Below, in pieces: positions 22,148-32,816 of a stretch of 64,000 nt of DNA. The notes under the pieces were generated by a model. The model saw only the letters and a list, made by a program, of their open reading frames with translations. It had not been told where the DNA came from and ran no database searches. Both the position numbers and the translations under genes were made by a program. This stretch comes from Rhizophagus clarus (taxonomy: Eukaryota; Glomeromycota; Glomeromycetes; Glomerales; Glomeraceae): positions 124,001-188,000 of the forward strand of contig BLAL01000073.1 of the NCBI GenBank assembly GCA_015698045.1, in the 5' to 3' direction. The stretch's first letter is position 1; the number at the start of each line of letters is the position of its first letter.

Positions 22148-22175
22148 TCCAATCGTTAATGTTTTGTAAATCCCT
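22148..22175 (+). promoter_or_regulatory. conserved kinase upstream block (kinase 5)
   Basis: CCAATCGTTAATGTTTTGTA lies about 95-110 bp before the ATG of kinase 5 and matches the minus-strand kinase promoter block. A second TATA-like stretch (ATATATAAAAA) lies about 35 bp before the ATG. Confidence 0.45.
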
Positions 22176-22261
22176 TTTTTTTTATAAAAAAGAAAAAAAA
22201 AAGAAAAAATAAAAAATATCCAATATATAAAAATTTTTTTTTTTTTTGACAGTAACAGAAA

Positions 22262-23642
22262 ATGTCATATAATAATAATTGGATTGCAAATGCTATTTTA
22301 CAAGGACATATTAACCATTATGAGTATAAAGACTTTTATAACGTTAAAGAAATTGGTTCTGGAGGCTTCGGAAAGGTTTATCGTGCAAACTGGAAAAATT
22401 CTCATATTCTTGCGTTAAAATCTCACAATGATTCTACAGCCGAAAAATTTGTTAATGAGGTGATTACATTATAGTATATATTTTCGACTTTATAGCAAAT
22501 ACATTTTATTAAATTTTTTATTATTTAGCTTAAAATCCAGCGTAGAGTAAACATGCATGATAACATTATAAAATTTTATGGAATCGCAACAGGTATAATA
22601 ATTTTTATTTTTAATATGAACTTTAACTTAATTTATAACTTAGACTATTTTTCTTTTAATAAGACGATCAAAATTATAGTTCGAATAAATATTTGTTGGT
22701 AATGGAATATGCCGACGGTGGTACTCTCCGAGAATATCTAAGACAAAATTTTGGAAGTCTTACTTGGAATAATAAATTCAAGATGGCATATCAATTAGCT
22801 GATGCTGTATTATGGTTACATAATTCGGATGTTATTCATCGTGATTTGGTAATTTGTTTACATTATATATCTCTTGCAATTATGATATGATAATTATTTT
22901 ATTTATTTTAATTTTTATTAAACAATAGCACTCTAACAATGTGTTGATCCATAAAGGTGTCATTAAATTGGCTGATTTTGGTTTATCAAAAAAGATTGAT
23001 GAATCAATTACATCACAACAAGGCGGTGTAATACCTTATGTTGATCCAAAAAAATTCGCCTTAAGTAGATATTCTCTAGATAAAAAGAGCGATGTTTACA
23101 GTATTGGCGTGCTTCTTTGGGAGATATCAAGTGGTCGGCCACCTTTCAGCAACGAAAACCGATTCGGATTACTAGAGCCGATTTTGCGAGGTCATAGAGA
23201 AACACCCATTCCTAACACACCCAAGGATTATGAAAAAGTTTATACTGGTAAATGTATTTAAAAGTTTAGATTTTCAATAATATTAATAACATTACCAGTA
23301 TTGTTAATTATTAATCGAAATTTTATAGATTGTTGGGAATTTGAACCAGATAATCGTCCAAATATCCACGAAGTAGTTACTAGATTAGGAGCGCTTATTA
23401 ATAAAAGAGATGATCGTTCATATATGGATGAAGTAGCTACTAGATTAGAAGCACCTCGTTCATATATGGATGAAGTAAATAATAGATTAGAAGCACCTGT
23501 TGATTATGATGATTATAGTTCATATGTGAATACAGTATTAAGAGCACCTGTTGATGATAATGATAATGAATACGAAAAATTAAACTATAATATATTTAGG
23601 TACAATGTCAGTAGGAATAGATCTATAAATGCACGAAAATAA
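22262..23642 (+). CDS. TKL-type kinase with short duplicated tail (kinase 5)
   Basis: Five exons (22262-22459, 22529-22592, 22664-22848, 22929-23247, 23329-23642) give 359 residues. Glycine loop G32-S-G-G-F-G-K-V39, ATP lysine K53 (LALKS), alpha-C glutamate E66 at the exon 1/2 junction, HRD with D148, N153, DFG at 165-167, then PYVDPKKF and DVYSIGVLLWEISSGRPPF. All catalytic residues are present. After DCWEFEPDNRPNIHEVVTRL the Sel1 tail of kinase 6 is missing. Instead the end of the kinase fold is repeated as RSYMDEVATRLEAP units (two exact-length 14-residue copies plus a degenerate third). Through exon 4 it is near-identical to kinase 6, its tandem duplicate. Confidence 0.9.
23415..23498 (+). 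repeat. 42-bp direct repeat in kinase 5 tail
   Basis: Two adjacent 42-bp copies encode RSYMDEV..RLEAP, and a looser third copy follows (SSYVNTVLRAP). The unit resembles the native end of the kinase domain (IHEVVTRLGA), from which it probably arose. Confidence 0.85.
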
Positions 23643-24189
23643 TACGTGTGAAATGCAAATCTACACCACTCGCGACGTACGAGTGTGAAGAATTTAGAGG
23701 AATTTCAATAGTATAAAATAGTGTATTTTTAAAAACGTCGTAGTTTTTTAATAGTAAAAAATAAATTACTTCGACAGTAAAAATAATAAAATTTTTCTCT
23801 TCATTTTCTAACTGATATTTTCCTGCATTTTATTATTATTATTATTATTATTTTATCACACTAAGAGTTTGAACTGAGGGCTTCAAATATCCTATTGTAT
23901 ATATTGCCTTATTGTCTAAACAAATCACCACTCAACCGGTGGATTTTAATAATGCCGATTTACGCAAAAAATGGTTAATAAAAACCGGATTGTTGAAATT
24001 GCTAGAGTTTTACGCCTTTGACTTTTCTATGTAGATAGGAACGCAAGATTTCAATGGTAAATTTCCTATTAACTCAAATACTGGATAAAATATTTTTGAA
24101 CATTTTTCACTACAAATAAGTTATATTTGGATTTTGTTTAGTAAATGTATATATACCTATTTGCGTAAATTTTACGAAACGTTAGTTAC
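23643..24189. other. intergenic between duplication units
   Basis: AT-rich sequence with a (TTA)n microsatellite at about 23830-23853. No gene seen. Confidence 0.6.
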
Positions 24190-24579
24190 TTCAAATACAA
24201 ATTTTGTATTTTGATATGCAGTTTATTAAAATCATGCATTTACGCGAATTTTTAAAGTCTATAAATTTTACACAAATTTTTTAGTTACAAATTAATTTAA
24301 AATACGTTTTCATGCGTGAGTTATGCAAAATTATGTATTCATGCAAATTTCTAAAACGTAAATTACCGAAACTACTTGTGTAAAATTTTAAGATACAAAT
24401 CATTGAAGTATTTTTTTTAATTGTTTTTACGTGTAGATTACTAAAATTCATATACTTAAGCAAAATTATTTTGAGATGTAAAACCTTGAAACTATCTATT
24501 CATGAAAATTTTATGGCTTTATTTAGAATACAATTTATTAAATGACTACGTTTTAAGTTTAAATTATGCAAAACACATT

Positions 24580-24650
24580 TCGATCATTGTATTTGTTTTA
24601 TTAAACTGCTATCAAGATGCTATAAATAATTTCCGTAGATTAATTGTAAA
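24580..24650 (+). pseudogene. Sel1-tail relic (unit B)
   Basis: This is the counterpart of the relic at 19545-19640, but more decayed: QDAINNFRRLIVNPH is still readable, while the preceding WFYEAAKQGN part is lost. Confidence 0.55.
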
Positions 24651-24910
24651 TCCTCACCTAATGTACATAGTCTTATGGGACAAGCAGATGGTTTCAAAAA
24701 TATACATTCTGAGAAATTGTACAAACGCATGATTTTGTCGTCATTTTTTACATACATGTAATTTCGCAAATCCACACCCTTTTTAAAATTTAAACTCCTG
24801 ATAGTATAATTTTAAATTTTTGTTATAAAAGTAATAATAATTATTAATATATTTTAACTTTCATTTTACGTTAGGGTACTTTTTATTGTGTAAAATCAAT
24901 TGTTTATTTT

Positions 24911-25065
24911 TAGTCCGAAGTGTAACGAAGGAATATATATTATTACTTCTGCGCTTGATGACGTCATGTCCGTATGTCCGGATAATTCTTAATTATTCCG
25001 CTCATCCCAGGAACTGAACCTATGTTCTATTTTACTTCGGACTTAATAACGGCTTCGTTGTGTTT
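24911..25065. mobile_element. short insertion specific to unit B (SINE or MITE candidate)
   Basis: Unit A runs straight through this point, so about 155 bp is inserted in B. AGTCCGAAG near the left end recurs inverted as CTTCGGACT near the right end, with AACGAAG words beside both. On the minus strand GGTTCAGTTCC resembles a pol III B box with one mismatch; no convincing A box or tRNA fold was found. The interior has the palindrome TGACGTCA. Confidence 0.45.
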
Positions 25066-25204
25066 GGTAAATCTGCAGTGAACTAACTTTTCACATGATC
25101 TATTTTCATGTTACACTAATTTTATGGATTAATCATTTTTCGTTCCGGTTGTTTCGGTCCCAGTCATTTTCAATGAAATATAAATCGTGTAAATGTAACA
25201 AGAA

Positions 25205-25800
25205 TCTTCCGGAATTTAAAAATTAGAACAAAATTTCTTTTTTTTTTCCAAAAGAAAGAAAGATCGGTCTGATAAACGTCCTAATCAGGACTTTAAGGTA
25301 GATCAAATGGAGATTTAATCCCGAGTCTGATTATTCCAGTTTTGGCAGAAATCAATTTCTCAAATAATTAATAAAATATGGAAATGATAATCTAATATAA
25401 ATAAAAGGTTAGATACCTTCCGGAATTTAAAATCAGTATAAAATTTCATTTTATTCTTTCCAAAAGAAAGATCGATCTTTTAAGGTAGATCAAATGGAGA
25501 TTCAATCCCGAGTCTGATTATTCCAGTTTTGACAGAACCAACTTCTCAAATAATTGAAAAAATATGGAAATGATAATCTAATATAATCAAAGTTAGATAG
25601 ATACCTTCCGGAATTTAAAAATTGGATTTTATTCTTTCCAAAAGAAAGAAAGATTGATTTAACTAACGTCTTAACTAGGACTTTATGGTAGACCAAATGG
25701 TAGATCAAATGGTTTTGGCAGAAATCAATTCCGCAAATAATTAAATAATTAAAAAAAAAAATACTATGAAAATGATAATCTAATATAAATAAAGTTAGAA
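25205..25800. repeat. three roughly 180-bp direct repeats (unit B)
   Basis: This triple matches 19965-20500 copy for copy (CCGGAATTTAAAA ... GGTAGATCAAATGG ... GATAATCTAATAT), so the triplication came before the segmental duplication. Confidence 0.65.
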
Positions 25801-25989
25801 TCGATTTGAGTTATATTATATGCGAATTTTTCTTTGTATTAATAAATCACACTACACCATAAGTATAATGGAAATATGGAACTGTGAATGAAATTATCAG
25901 TAAATAATGTTCGTAAACGATCCTTTTTTGAAATTTCCAAATTTTTCTGCTCATAATCATGTATAATTAGATTAGTTGTATTAAAAAGG

Positions 25990-26920
25990 TATCTCTGAAA
26001 AACATATTAAATATTATGAACTAATAAGGTTTTCTAATTTTAAAGAAATTAGCGCCGAAAATTTCAGAAAGTTTATCGTGCAAACTGGAAAATTCTCGTA
26101 GTGTATAAAAAAGACACAGCTGAAAAATTATTTATGGAGGGATTACATGCAGTATTTATAGTGTTCCGAAAGGGTCTGGTCAAACCCGGTCATTTGACCC
26201 GAAATAAGAATAGATTTTATCATTATCTGTTATCTGACACGAGTCCTATATTCAACCCGATCCGTCGGGTCAAGGCTTGATTTGGGTTAATCAGATAATT
26301 AAAAATGTTTACGTTACGTGATTTTTAATTCACAAAATGCAAAAACTCATAGAAAAGTTAAATGCTTGAACTGTCAGTAAGTATTTTTTTTTTTTTTTTT
26401 TAGAAAAAAAAGATATATTGGTTTAATTATTTACGAGTAATTTAAAAAAAAACATCAGTAAAATCTATGTTAACAGTTAATATCCTATATTTATTAAACT
26501 TTTAGGAATAAAACATGGCTTCATAAGATTGGTGATTCAAGTGCAAACGAACCTTCGGCGTCATTTAAAGCGTAATCATCCAGATAAAAATCCGAAAAAG
26601 CAAAGAATTTAATGATAGACTTAATATATAATAAAAAATTTAATAAAACTTATTAAAATCGTTTGTAAAAAGTTGTGCGATGTAAACATACAATTGGGGT
26701 TAAACTATATCGGGTCGAGTCAGAGGTCGGGTCATATAAATATTAACCTGGGTTTGTTTTTATACTCGGGTCGAGTGACCCGACTCAACCCTTTCAGAAC
26801 ATTAAGTATTTATCATATCATAAATATATTTATAATTAAAAAATTTTTCTTTTTATAATTTAGCTTAAAGTAAACATTTTTTATGAACCGAAGTTTTAGA
26901 GCAATTAACCCTGCTTGGAA
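25990..26920 (+). pseudogene. TKL kinase exon-1/2 relic split by a hAT-like insertion
   Basis: Positions 25990-26145 keep the exon-1 relic seen in unit A, with FRKVYRANWK intact. After the 646-bp insertion, 26860-26900 keeps TTTAGCTTAAAGTAAAC, the acceptor and start of kinase exon 2. The insertion therefore lies in the relic's first intron. Confidence 0.65.
26159..26804. mobile_element. hAT-like non-autonomous element, 646 bp
   Basis: Terminal inverted repeats of 17 bp, TAGTGTTCCGAAAGGGT and the complement of TAATGTTCTGAAAGGGT, are flanked by an exact 8-bp duplication AGTATTTA (26151-26158 and 26805-26812), the hAT hallmark. Subterminal regions repeat GGGTCGAGT and GACCCG words. Inside, NLRRHLKRNHPDK looks like the end of a BED zinc finger, so it is probably an internally deleted autonomous element. 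Confidence 0.8.
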
Positions 26921-27375
26921 TAATAACTACACTAAAAACTCGTTAAAAGTCTTTTAGGCCTCCCGACACGTCCTTTTTCTATAAAAACACTTAAACTTTC
27001 TGCTAACAATTATTCTAAACCCTATACGATTCCATTATTATTATAATTTTATATTATTTCCTTTTCTTTCTATGAATTCTCCTTTACTAACTTCACCTCT
27101 TTACGATATAAAAAAATAAAAAAAAATGTCGGTTTCCTATCGGATGATTTATTGGTATAGTATAAAAGGACTTTATTTCCCCTTCAGTTGTTAATTATGT
27201 GATTATTGAATTATAAAGACAAACAAGATGAAAATTGACCCAGAAAATCGGTAGATTTACTATAAAAAGTTTTGACTTTTGTCAAGGAAGGCTTGTCATA
27301 TTACATACGCTTTTTGTTTGTTACTCAATGACTCAATGATCAACATTTACATCGGAATAAGAGGCTGATGATTTC
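26921..27375. other. AT-rich upstream region of kinase 6
   Basis: It contains ACTAAAAACTCGTTAAAA (again near 29575, same orientation) and a block around 27233-27290 that recurs inverted near 29955-30010. No gene. Confidence 0.5.
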
Positions 27376-27377
27376 TC

Positions 27378-27402
27378 CAATCGTTAATGTTTTATAAATC
27401 CC
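27378..27402 (+). promoter_or_regulatory. conserved kinase upstream block (kinase 6)
   Basis: CCAATCGTTAATGTTTTATA lies about 100-120 bp before the ATG of kinase 6, identical to the kinase 5 block except that TATA replaces TGTA. ATATATAAAAA occurs again closer to the ATG. Confidence 0.5.
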
Positions 27403-27500
27403 TTCTTTTTATGAAAAAGAAAAAAAAAAAATAAAAATAAAAAAAAAATAAAAAAATATCCTATATATAAAAATTTTTTTTTTTTTGGCCGTAACAGAAA

Positions 27501-29215
27501 ATGTCATATAATAATAATTGGATTGTAAATGCTATTAAAAATGAACATATTAACCATTATGAATATAAAGACTTTTATAACGTTAGAGAAATTGGTTCTG
27601 GAGGCTTCGGAAAGGTTTATCGTGCAAACTGGAAAAATTCTCATATTCTTGCGTTAAAATCTCACAATGATTCTACAGCCGAAAAATTTGTTAATGAGGT
27701 GATTACATTATAGTATATATTTTCGCCTTTATAGCAAATACATTTTATTAAATTTTTTATTATTTAGCTTAAAATCCAGCGTAAAGTAACTATGCATGAT
27801 AACATTATAAAATTTTATGGAATCGCAACAGGTATAATAATTTTTATTTTTAACATGAACTTTAACTTAATTTATAACTTAGACTATTTTTCTTTTAATA
27901 AGACGATCAAAATTATAGTTCGAATAAATATTTGTTGGTAATGGAATACGCCGACGGTGGTACTCTCCGAGAATATCTAAGACAAAATTTTGGAAGTCTT
28001 ACTTGGAATAATAAATTCAAGATGGCATATCAATTAGCTGATGCTGTATTATGGTTACATAATTCGGATGTTATTCATCGTGATTTGGTAATTTGTTTAC
28101 ATTATATATCTCTTGCAATTATGATATGATAATTATTTTATTTATTTTAATTTTTATTAAACAATAGCACTCTAACAATGTGTTGATCCATAGAGGTGTC
28201 ATTAAATTGGCTGATTTTGGTTTATCAAAAAAGATTGATGAATCAATTACATCACAACAAGGCGGTATAATACCTTATGTTGATCCAAAAAAATTCGCCT
28301 CAAGTTCATATTCTCTAAATAAAAAGAGCGATGTTTACAGTATTGGCGTGCTTCTTTGGGAGATATCAAGTGGTCGGCCACCTTTCAGCAACGAATACAA
28401 CCGATTCAGATTACCAGAGCTGATTTTGCGAGGTCATAGAGAAACACCCATTCCTAACACACCCAAGGATTATGAAAAAGTTTATACTGGTAAATGTATT
28501 TAAAAGTTTAGATTTCAATAATATTAATAGTATTGCTAATTTTTTAATCAAAATTATAGATTGTTGGAAATTTGAACCAGATGATCGTCCAGATATTCAT
28601 GAAGTAGTTACTAGATTAGGAGCAAGAACAACTAGTAATATAACCCCACGGCATAACCTGTCTCCTTCAAATAATTCATCATATTCATCAAATGATGATT
28701 TACCTCAAAGCTTCAGGAACAAGGGATCTAAATCTAAGAAAGATATAGTTGATGGAATTGCTACTCTACCGTATAAGATATATGATAAAAATAAAAAACA
28801 GAAAATTCTTGATTACCTTAGCGATCATCATACGACTCCAAAAGAAATCTTTAACTGGTTATTAAATAATAAGAGAGATCCTAATTCCTTTTATGTGCTA
28901 GGAGACTTTAATTATTTAGGAATTGCGACAGAGGTTGACAAGCAAAAAGCATATAACTTCTATTTGGATGCAGGAGATAGAGATGACGGACATAGCACAG
29001 CTCAATACAATCTCGGATTTATGTGTGAAAATGACAAATTTGGTGACACATTACAAGCAATATATTGGTATCGTAAATCTGCTGAACAAGGAAACCATGA
29101 AGCTAGAGAACGTTTTGATAGATTACAAAGATCCGATCAAAAAACTGTTAGTCTAAGTAATAAGTATAGTACGGAAATATTTGATAATTACAATATTTTT
29201 AATCCTTATGAATGA
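27501..29215 (+). CDS. TKL-type kinase with Sel1-repeat tail (kinase 6)
   Basis: Five exons (27501-27698, 27768-27831, 27903-28087, 28168-28489, 28560-29215) give 474 residues. Core as in kinase 5: GSGGFGKV, K53, HRDL-HSNN, DFGLSKK, PYVDPKKF, WEISSGRPPF, with a few changes such as NEYNRFRLPE, one codon longer. The last exon continues from DCWKFEPDDRPDIHEVV through a Ser/Asn linker into two Sel1-type repeats (LGDFNYLGIATEVDKQKAY; AQYNLGFMCENDK..WYRKSAEQGN). It ends FDNYNIFNPYE as in kinase 4. Core and tail thus have different nearest relatives in the window. All catalytic residues are present; likely active. Confidence 0.9.
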
Positions 29216-30261
29216 TTTTTGTTTCTTTTTAAATAGCTTTGATTCTGAAAAGTAGCAAAGCAATTATTTGTGAGAAGTCATTAGTTAACTTTGATCTATT
29301 GTTATAAATAAAATAAAATTAAATTATAAAAAAAATTTTTTTTTTTTTTTTTGATAATTTGTTATGAAAGAAGTTAAGAGAGTTTTGACAAATAGAAGCC
29401 GAGTTGTTTCATTTAATACCTCTTTTTTACTGTACTTATATATTACTGCGACATATTGTAAAAATATTGCGATCACGTGTTATTTATTCCTTTTTATTTT
29501 GGTACATTAAAAGTGCAGATAAAAAACCATTATGTTTAATGATAAGCAATTAATCTTGTCGGAAGAATAACTACCCTAAAAACTCGTTAAAAAATTTTCT
29601 CAACCATTTTTTGACCTCTCGTCACGCCGTACCTTTTCTGTTACGCTTTCAATATTACCTTATGATGTTTAGCGAGTATCCCTGCTAAAAATCATTTTAA
29701 ACACGTCTAAATTATGTAAACATGATACGACGCTAGCTAATTGACGTGCCATTTTGAATTATCATTCCAAGTAAGACTTCCAAAATTCTTTCTTAGGTAT
29801 TCAAGAAGAGTATCACCGTCGGCACGTTCCATTACTAACATATATCTGCTTGAACTATAATTTTGTTGTAGGTTAGATTTTTCATAAATTAAATCAAAGT
29901 TCATATGAAAATAAATGATATATACATGTAATGCCATAAAATTTATATATATATACGCTTTCCTTGACAAAAGTCAAACTTTAAATCTACCGATTTTTGG
30001 GTCATTTTTAATAATAGACCCTTCAGCTCATTTTTCTATACTTGTAAACTTTAATTTTATTAAATAAATTATAGTGATCTTTTAAAAATACATTTATAAA
30101 AGTATGTTTATTACAGCAATTTGCTCGCGATAAATTATTTGTGACGTTTACTTAAAATAGTATTATGAGTATTATGAAGATTACAAATATTGTGATCGAT
30201 ATCACCATAGAATAAATGAACAAAAATAATTTGCAAAACAATTTGAAAGATTCTCTGCTGA
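29216..30261. other. intergenic with kinase exon-3 relic
   Basis: Downstream flank of kinase 6 (poly-A/T near 29325-29355), then duplicated fragments of 26930-27290, one direct and one inverted, surrounding a kinase exon-3 relic on the minus strand. Confidence 0.5.
29705..29890 (-). pseudogene. TKL kinase exon-3 relic
   Basis: The minus strand encodes NYSSSRYMLVMERADGDTLL then EYLRKNFGSLTWND, a good match to kinase exon 3, with E-R-A for E-Y-A. One base is lost next to TCATTCC, shifting the frame; LASVVSCLH then follows in another frame, and the HRDL motif is gone. Confidence 0.75.
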
Positions 30262-31498
30262 CTAAAAATCATTTGCACTATTGTTTATCGCGATGATTGT
30301 TTCTAATCTTGTAACCACTTCAAGGATATCTGGACGATCATCCGGTTCGTTTTTCCAACAATCTATAAAATTTTAATTATAAATTAAGTATTAACGATAC
30401 TAGCAAATATTATTATGGCAAATCTCATTCATTTACCTGTATAAGTTTGAACGTATTCCTCAGGTGTATCTGAGATAGGAACTTCTCTACGACCTTTCGG
30501 AATATTTACAATTAAATAATAATCGGCACTGCCCTTAAAAGGTGGCCGACCACTTGATATCTCCCATAGTAGCACACCAATACTATAAACATCGCTCTTT
30601 TTGTTTAGGGAATATTTTTTGTCTAAAATGAATCTTTGTGGATCAACATACGGAACTACGCCATCTATTGATTTTGATTTTACAAATTCATCAATCTTTT
30701 TTGATACTCCAAAATCAGCCAATTTGATAGTATTTTGATGGATTAACACATTTTTGGAGTGCTATTATTATATAAAATTGTGAATTTATATTTGCATATA
30801 TTATATATAATTTAAAATAAATGAATTACCAGATCACGATGAATAATATTTTCATCATGTAAGAATAATACTGCACAGGATAATTGATGTGCCATTCTGA
30901 ATTTATCATTCCAAGTGAGATTACTAAAATTTTCCTTAAGGTAATTTCGAAGAGTACCATTGTCTGCATATTCCATTACCAACATATATTTCTTTGAACC
31001 ATCTTCTTGAATTTCTTATTAAAAGAAAAAAATATATATATATAATTGTTCAATTTAGATTATTATAAATAAGTAATATAAAAATTTTTATACTTGTTGT
31101 AATTCCATAAAACTTAATAATATTATCATAAAAATGCACTTCGCGTTGGATTTTAAGCTAAGTATAAAAAAAAAAAAAAATTTTTTTTTAAAAATGTACT
31201 TGCAGCGTTATAAAGGATTATAATATACAGTAATTACCTCATAAACAATTTTTTCAACTGTATTTTCATTGAGCGATTTTAACGCTAACGTATTACGAAA
31301 ATTTTTCCAATATGCACGATAGACCTTTCCGAAGCTTCCCTTACCAATTTCTTTAATGTTGGAAAAACCATTATAATCATAATATTTAATATGTTGATCT
31401 GAAATACCTTTTTCAATCCAATTAATATACGATTTATTGCCAATATTCTGAGACCAATAGGCAGGGGCCGAAGTGGTGAGTTTAGTTTTATCAGACAT
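30262..31498 (-). CDS. TKL-type kinase with truncated tail (kinase 7)
   Basis: Five exons (31498-31238, 31157-31094, 31014-30830, 30761-30437, 30362-30262) give about 311 residues, the shortest kinase here. Landmarks: glycine loop GKGSFGKV, LALKSL, HRDL then HSKN, DFGVSKK, PYVDPQRF, DVYSIGVLLWEISSGRPPF, DCWKNEPDDRPDI. The protein ends soon after (ETIIAINNSANDF), where kinases 2 and 3 continue into their Asn/Ser tails. The kinase fold itself is complete. ATG 31498 is preferred to the ATG two codons upstream (31504) because kinase 2 starts MS-KTK at that point. An upstream TTTATAAAATATATT block sits at about 31545-31560. Confidence 0.85.
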
Positions 31499-31868
31499 AA
31501 TCATAAACAGGAAAGGCTTACTATGAAATTTTCAAAAAAAGGATTTATAAAATATATTTACAAGTGGGGAATAATTATACCGTTTATTCCGATTTTAGAA
31601 CTTGGGCTTTTTTCAAATAACACGTTTTTGTAACGCATTTTAACTATAAAACAAGATTTTATGACAATTTTAGGTTCCCATGGCTTTGTAGCAAGTGGCG
31701 TAACTCCGTATTTTGTTACTTTGCCTTATTCAGTTATGTATGGACAAAAAGTAAGGTTCAAGTGTGTGAAAAAAAAAATACTCTTAAATTTAAATGACGT
31801 TTTATTTGATTTGTGTGGAAAGTTTTTGATAATCGATCTAACCATAAAGTCCCAATTAGGACGATAAT

Positions 31869-32810
31869 TATGGCAAACCGTTCTATGTCAAAAGTCTGCT
31901 GATTTTCAACAGACCCCCTGTGATTTTTAGCAGGGAGTCTGCTGTTTTACAGCACACCCCTGCTGTTTTCTGCAGGTGCCCCGTTATTTTACAGCAGGTC
32001 CCCTGCTGTTATTGAGCAGGTGATGGGTTGTACAAACAAACTGCCTTTTGCAATAGTTTTACCAACCGGTTGGAAAATTATAACTAAATTTAGTAGTTCA
32101 TGAATAAATTTGGAAATTTTTGCGGATCTTTTGATTGTAGGATAAAAATTCAATTTTATCATAAAAACATTGAACAAAACTTCATTTAAAAATTAATGTT
32201 AGATAAACAAATTTTTTTAAATTTAAATTCAAAAGACATTAGACATTTCATAAAATATTGAAATAGTGTTAAATTTAGTTAGCAGAAAATAAATGTCATT
32301 GTACAATTTGTAGATTCTCTTTTAATTTTAGAAAAATCATGTCACATAATGCAACATGAATTCATGTTTCTTAAGAATTTACTAATTGTATGTTTATTTT
32401 CTGCTTATAATTAAATTTAATAATATTTCTATACTTATAAAATGGCTTTTAAATTTAATTTATTTGCCTAGAATTAATTCCAAGTAAAGTTCAATATTTT
32501 TGTGGTAAAATTGAATTTTTATCCTACAAACCAGAAGGTCTGCAAAAATTTTCAAATTTATCCATAAATTACTAAATTTAGTTATCATTTTCCAACCGGT
32601 TTGTAAAACTATTGCAAAAGGCAGTTTTGTGCTGATTTGTTTGTACAACACATCACCTGCTACAATAACAGCAGGGGACCTGCTGTAAAACAGCAGAGGC
32701 ACCTGCAGAAAACAGCGGGGGGTGTGCTGTAAAACAGCAGACTCCCTGCTAAAAATCACAGGGGGCCTGTTGAAAATCAGCAGACTTTTGACATAGAACG
32801 GTTTTCCATA
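31869..32810. mobile_element. palindrome-rich TIR element, copy 2 (TATGG...CCATA)
   Basis: A 942-bp element closely similar along its length to 10226-11160, with the same TATGG(C/A)AAACCG ends and nested CTGCTGTTTTACAGCAG-type hairpins. It is flanked by an exact 6-bp duplication GATAAT (31863-31868 and 32811-32816). It inserted in a fragment of the dispersed repeat also seen near 6940 (GTCC-AATTAGGAC ... AGAACGATC). No transposase is encoded. Confidence 0.85.
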
Positions 32811-32816
32811 GATAAT

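Larger units (their letters stand above)
19130..23250. repeat. tandem duplication unit A (kinase 5)
   Basis: Unit A aligns with unit B at 24190-28510. In order it shares an AT-rich lead (GCAGTTTATT...CATGC..TTACGCGAA), a Sel1-tail relic, three roughly 180-bp repeats, a kinase exon-1 relic, and a complete kinase gene with its upstream block. The two kinase genes are almost identical through exon 4. Between exon-1 relic and gene, the units differ: A carries a BED/hAT-type relic where B has a hAT-like insertion and more kinase relic. Confidence 0.75.
24190..28510. repeat. tandem duplication unit B (kinase 6)
   Basis: This is the second copy of the unit at 19130-23250, in direct orientation, offset by about 5.0-5.2 kb. 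Compared with unit A it carries a roughly 155-bp insertion at 24911 and a 646-bp hAT-like element at 26159. It lacks the BED/hAT-type relic of unit A. Confidence 0.75.

Noticed and set aside
22262-23261. Each kinase open segment as a separate small gene
   Set aside because: Segments join through GT-AG introns at fixed kinase positions and phases in all copies; separately they would lack a complete fold.
24911-25065. tRNA gene
   Set aside because: Only a one-mismatch B-box-like word is present; no cloverleaf, anticodon arm or A box could be made out.
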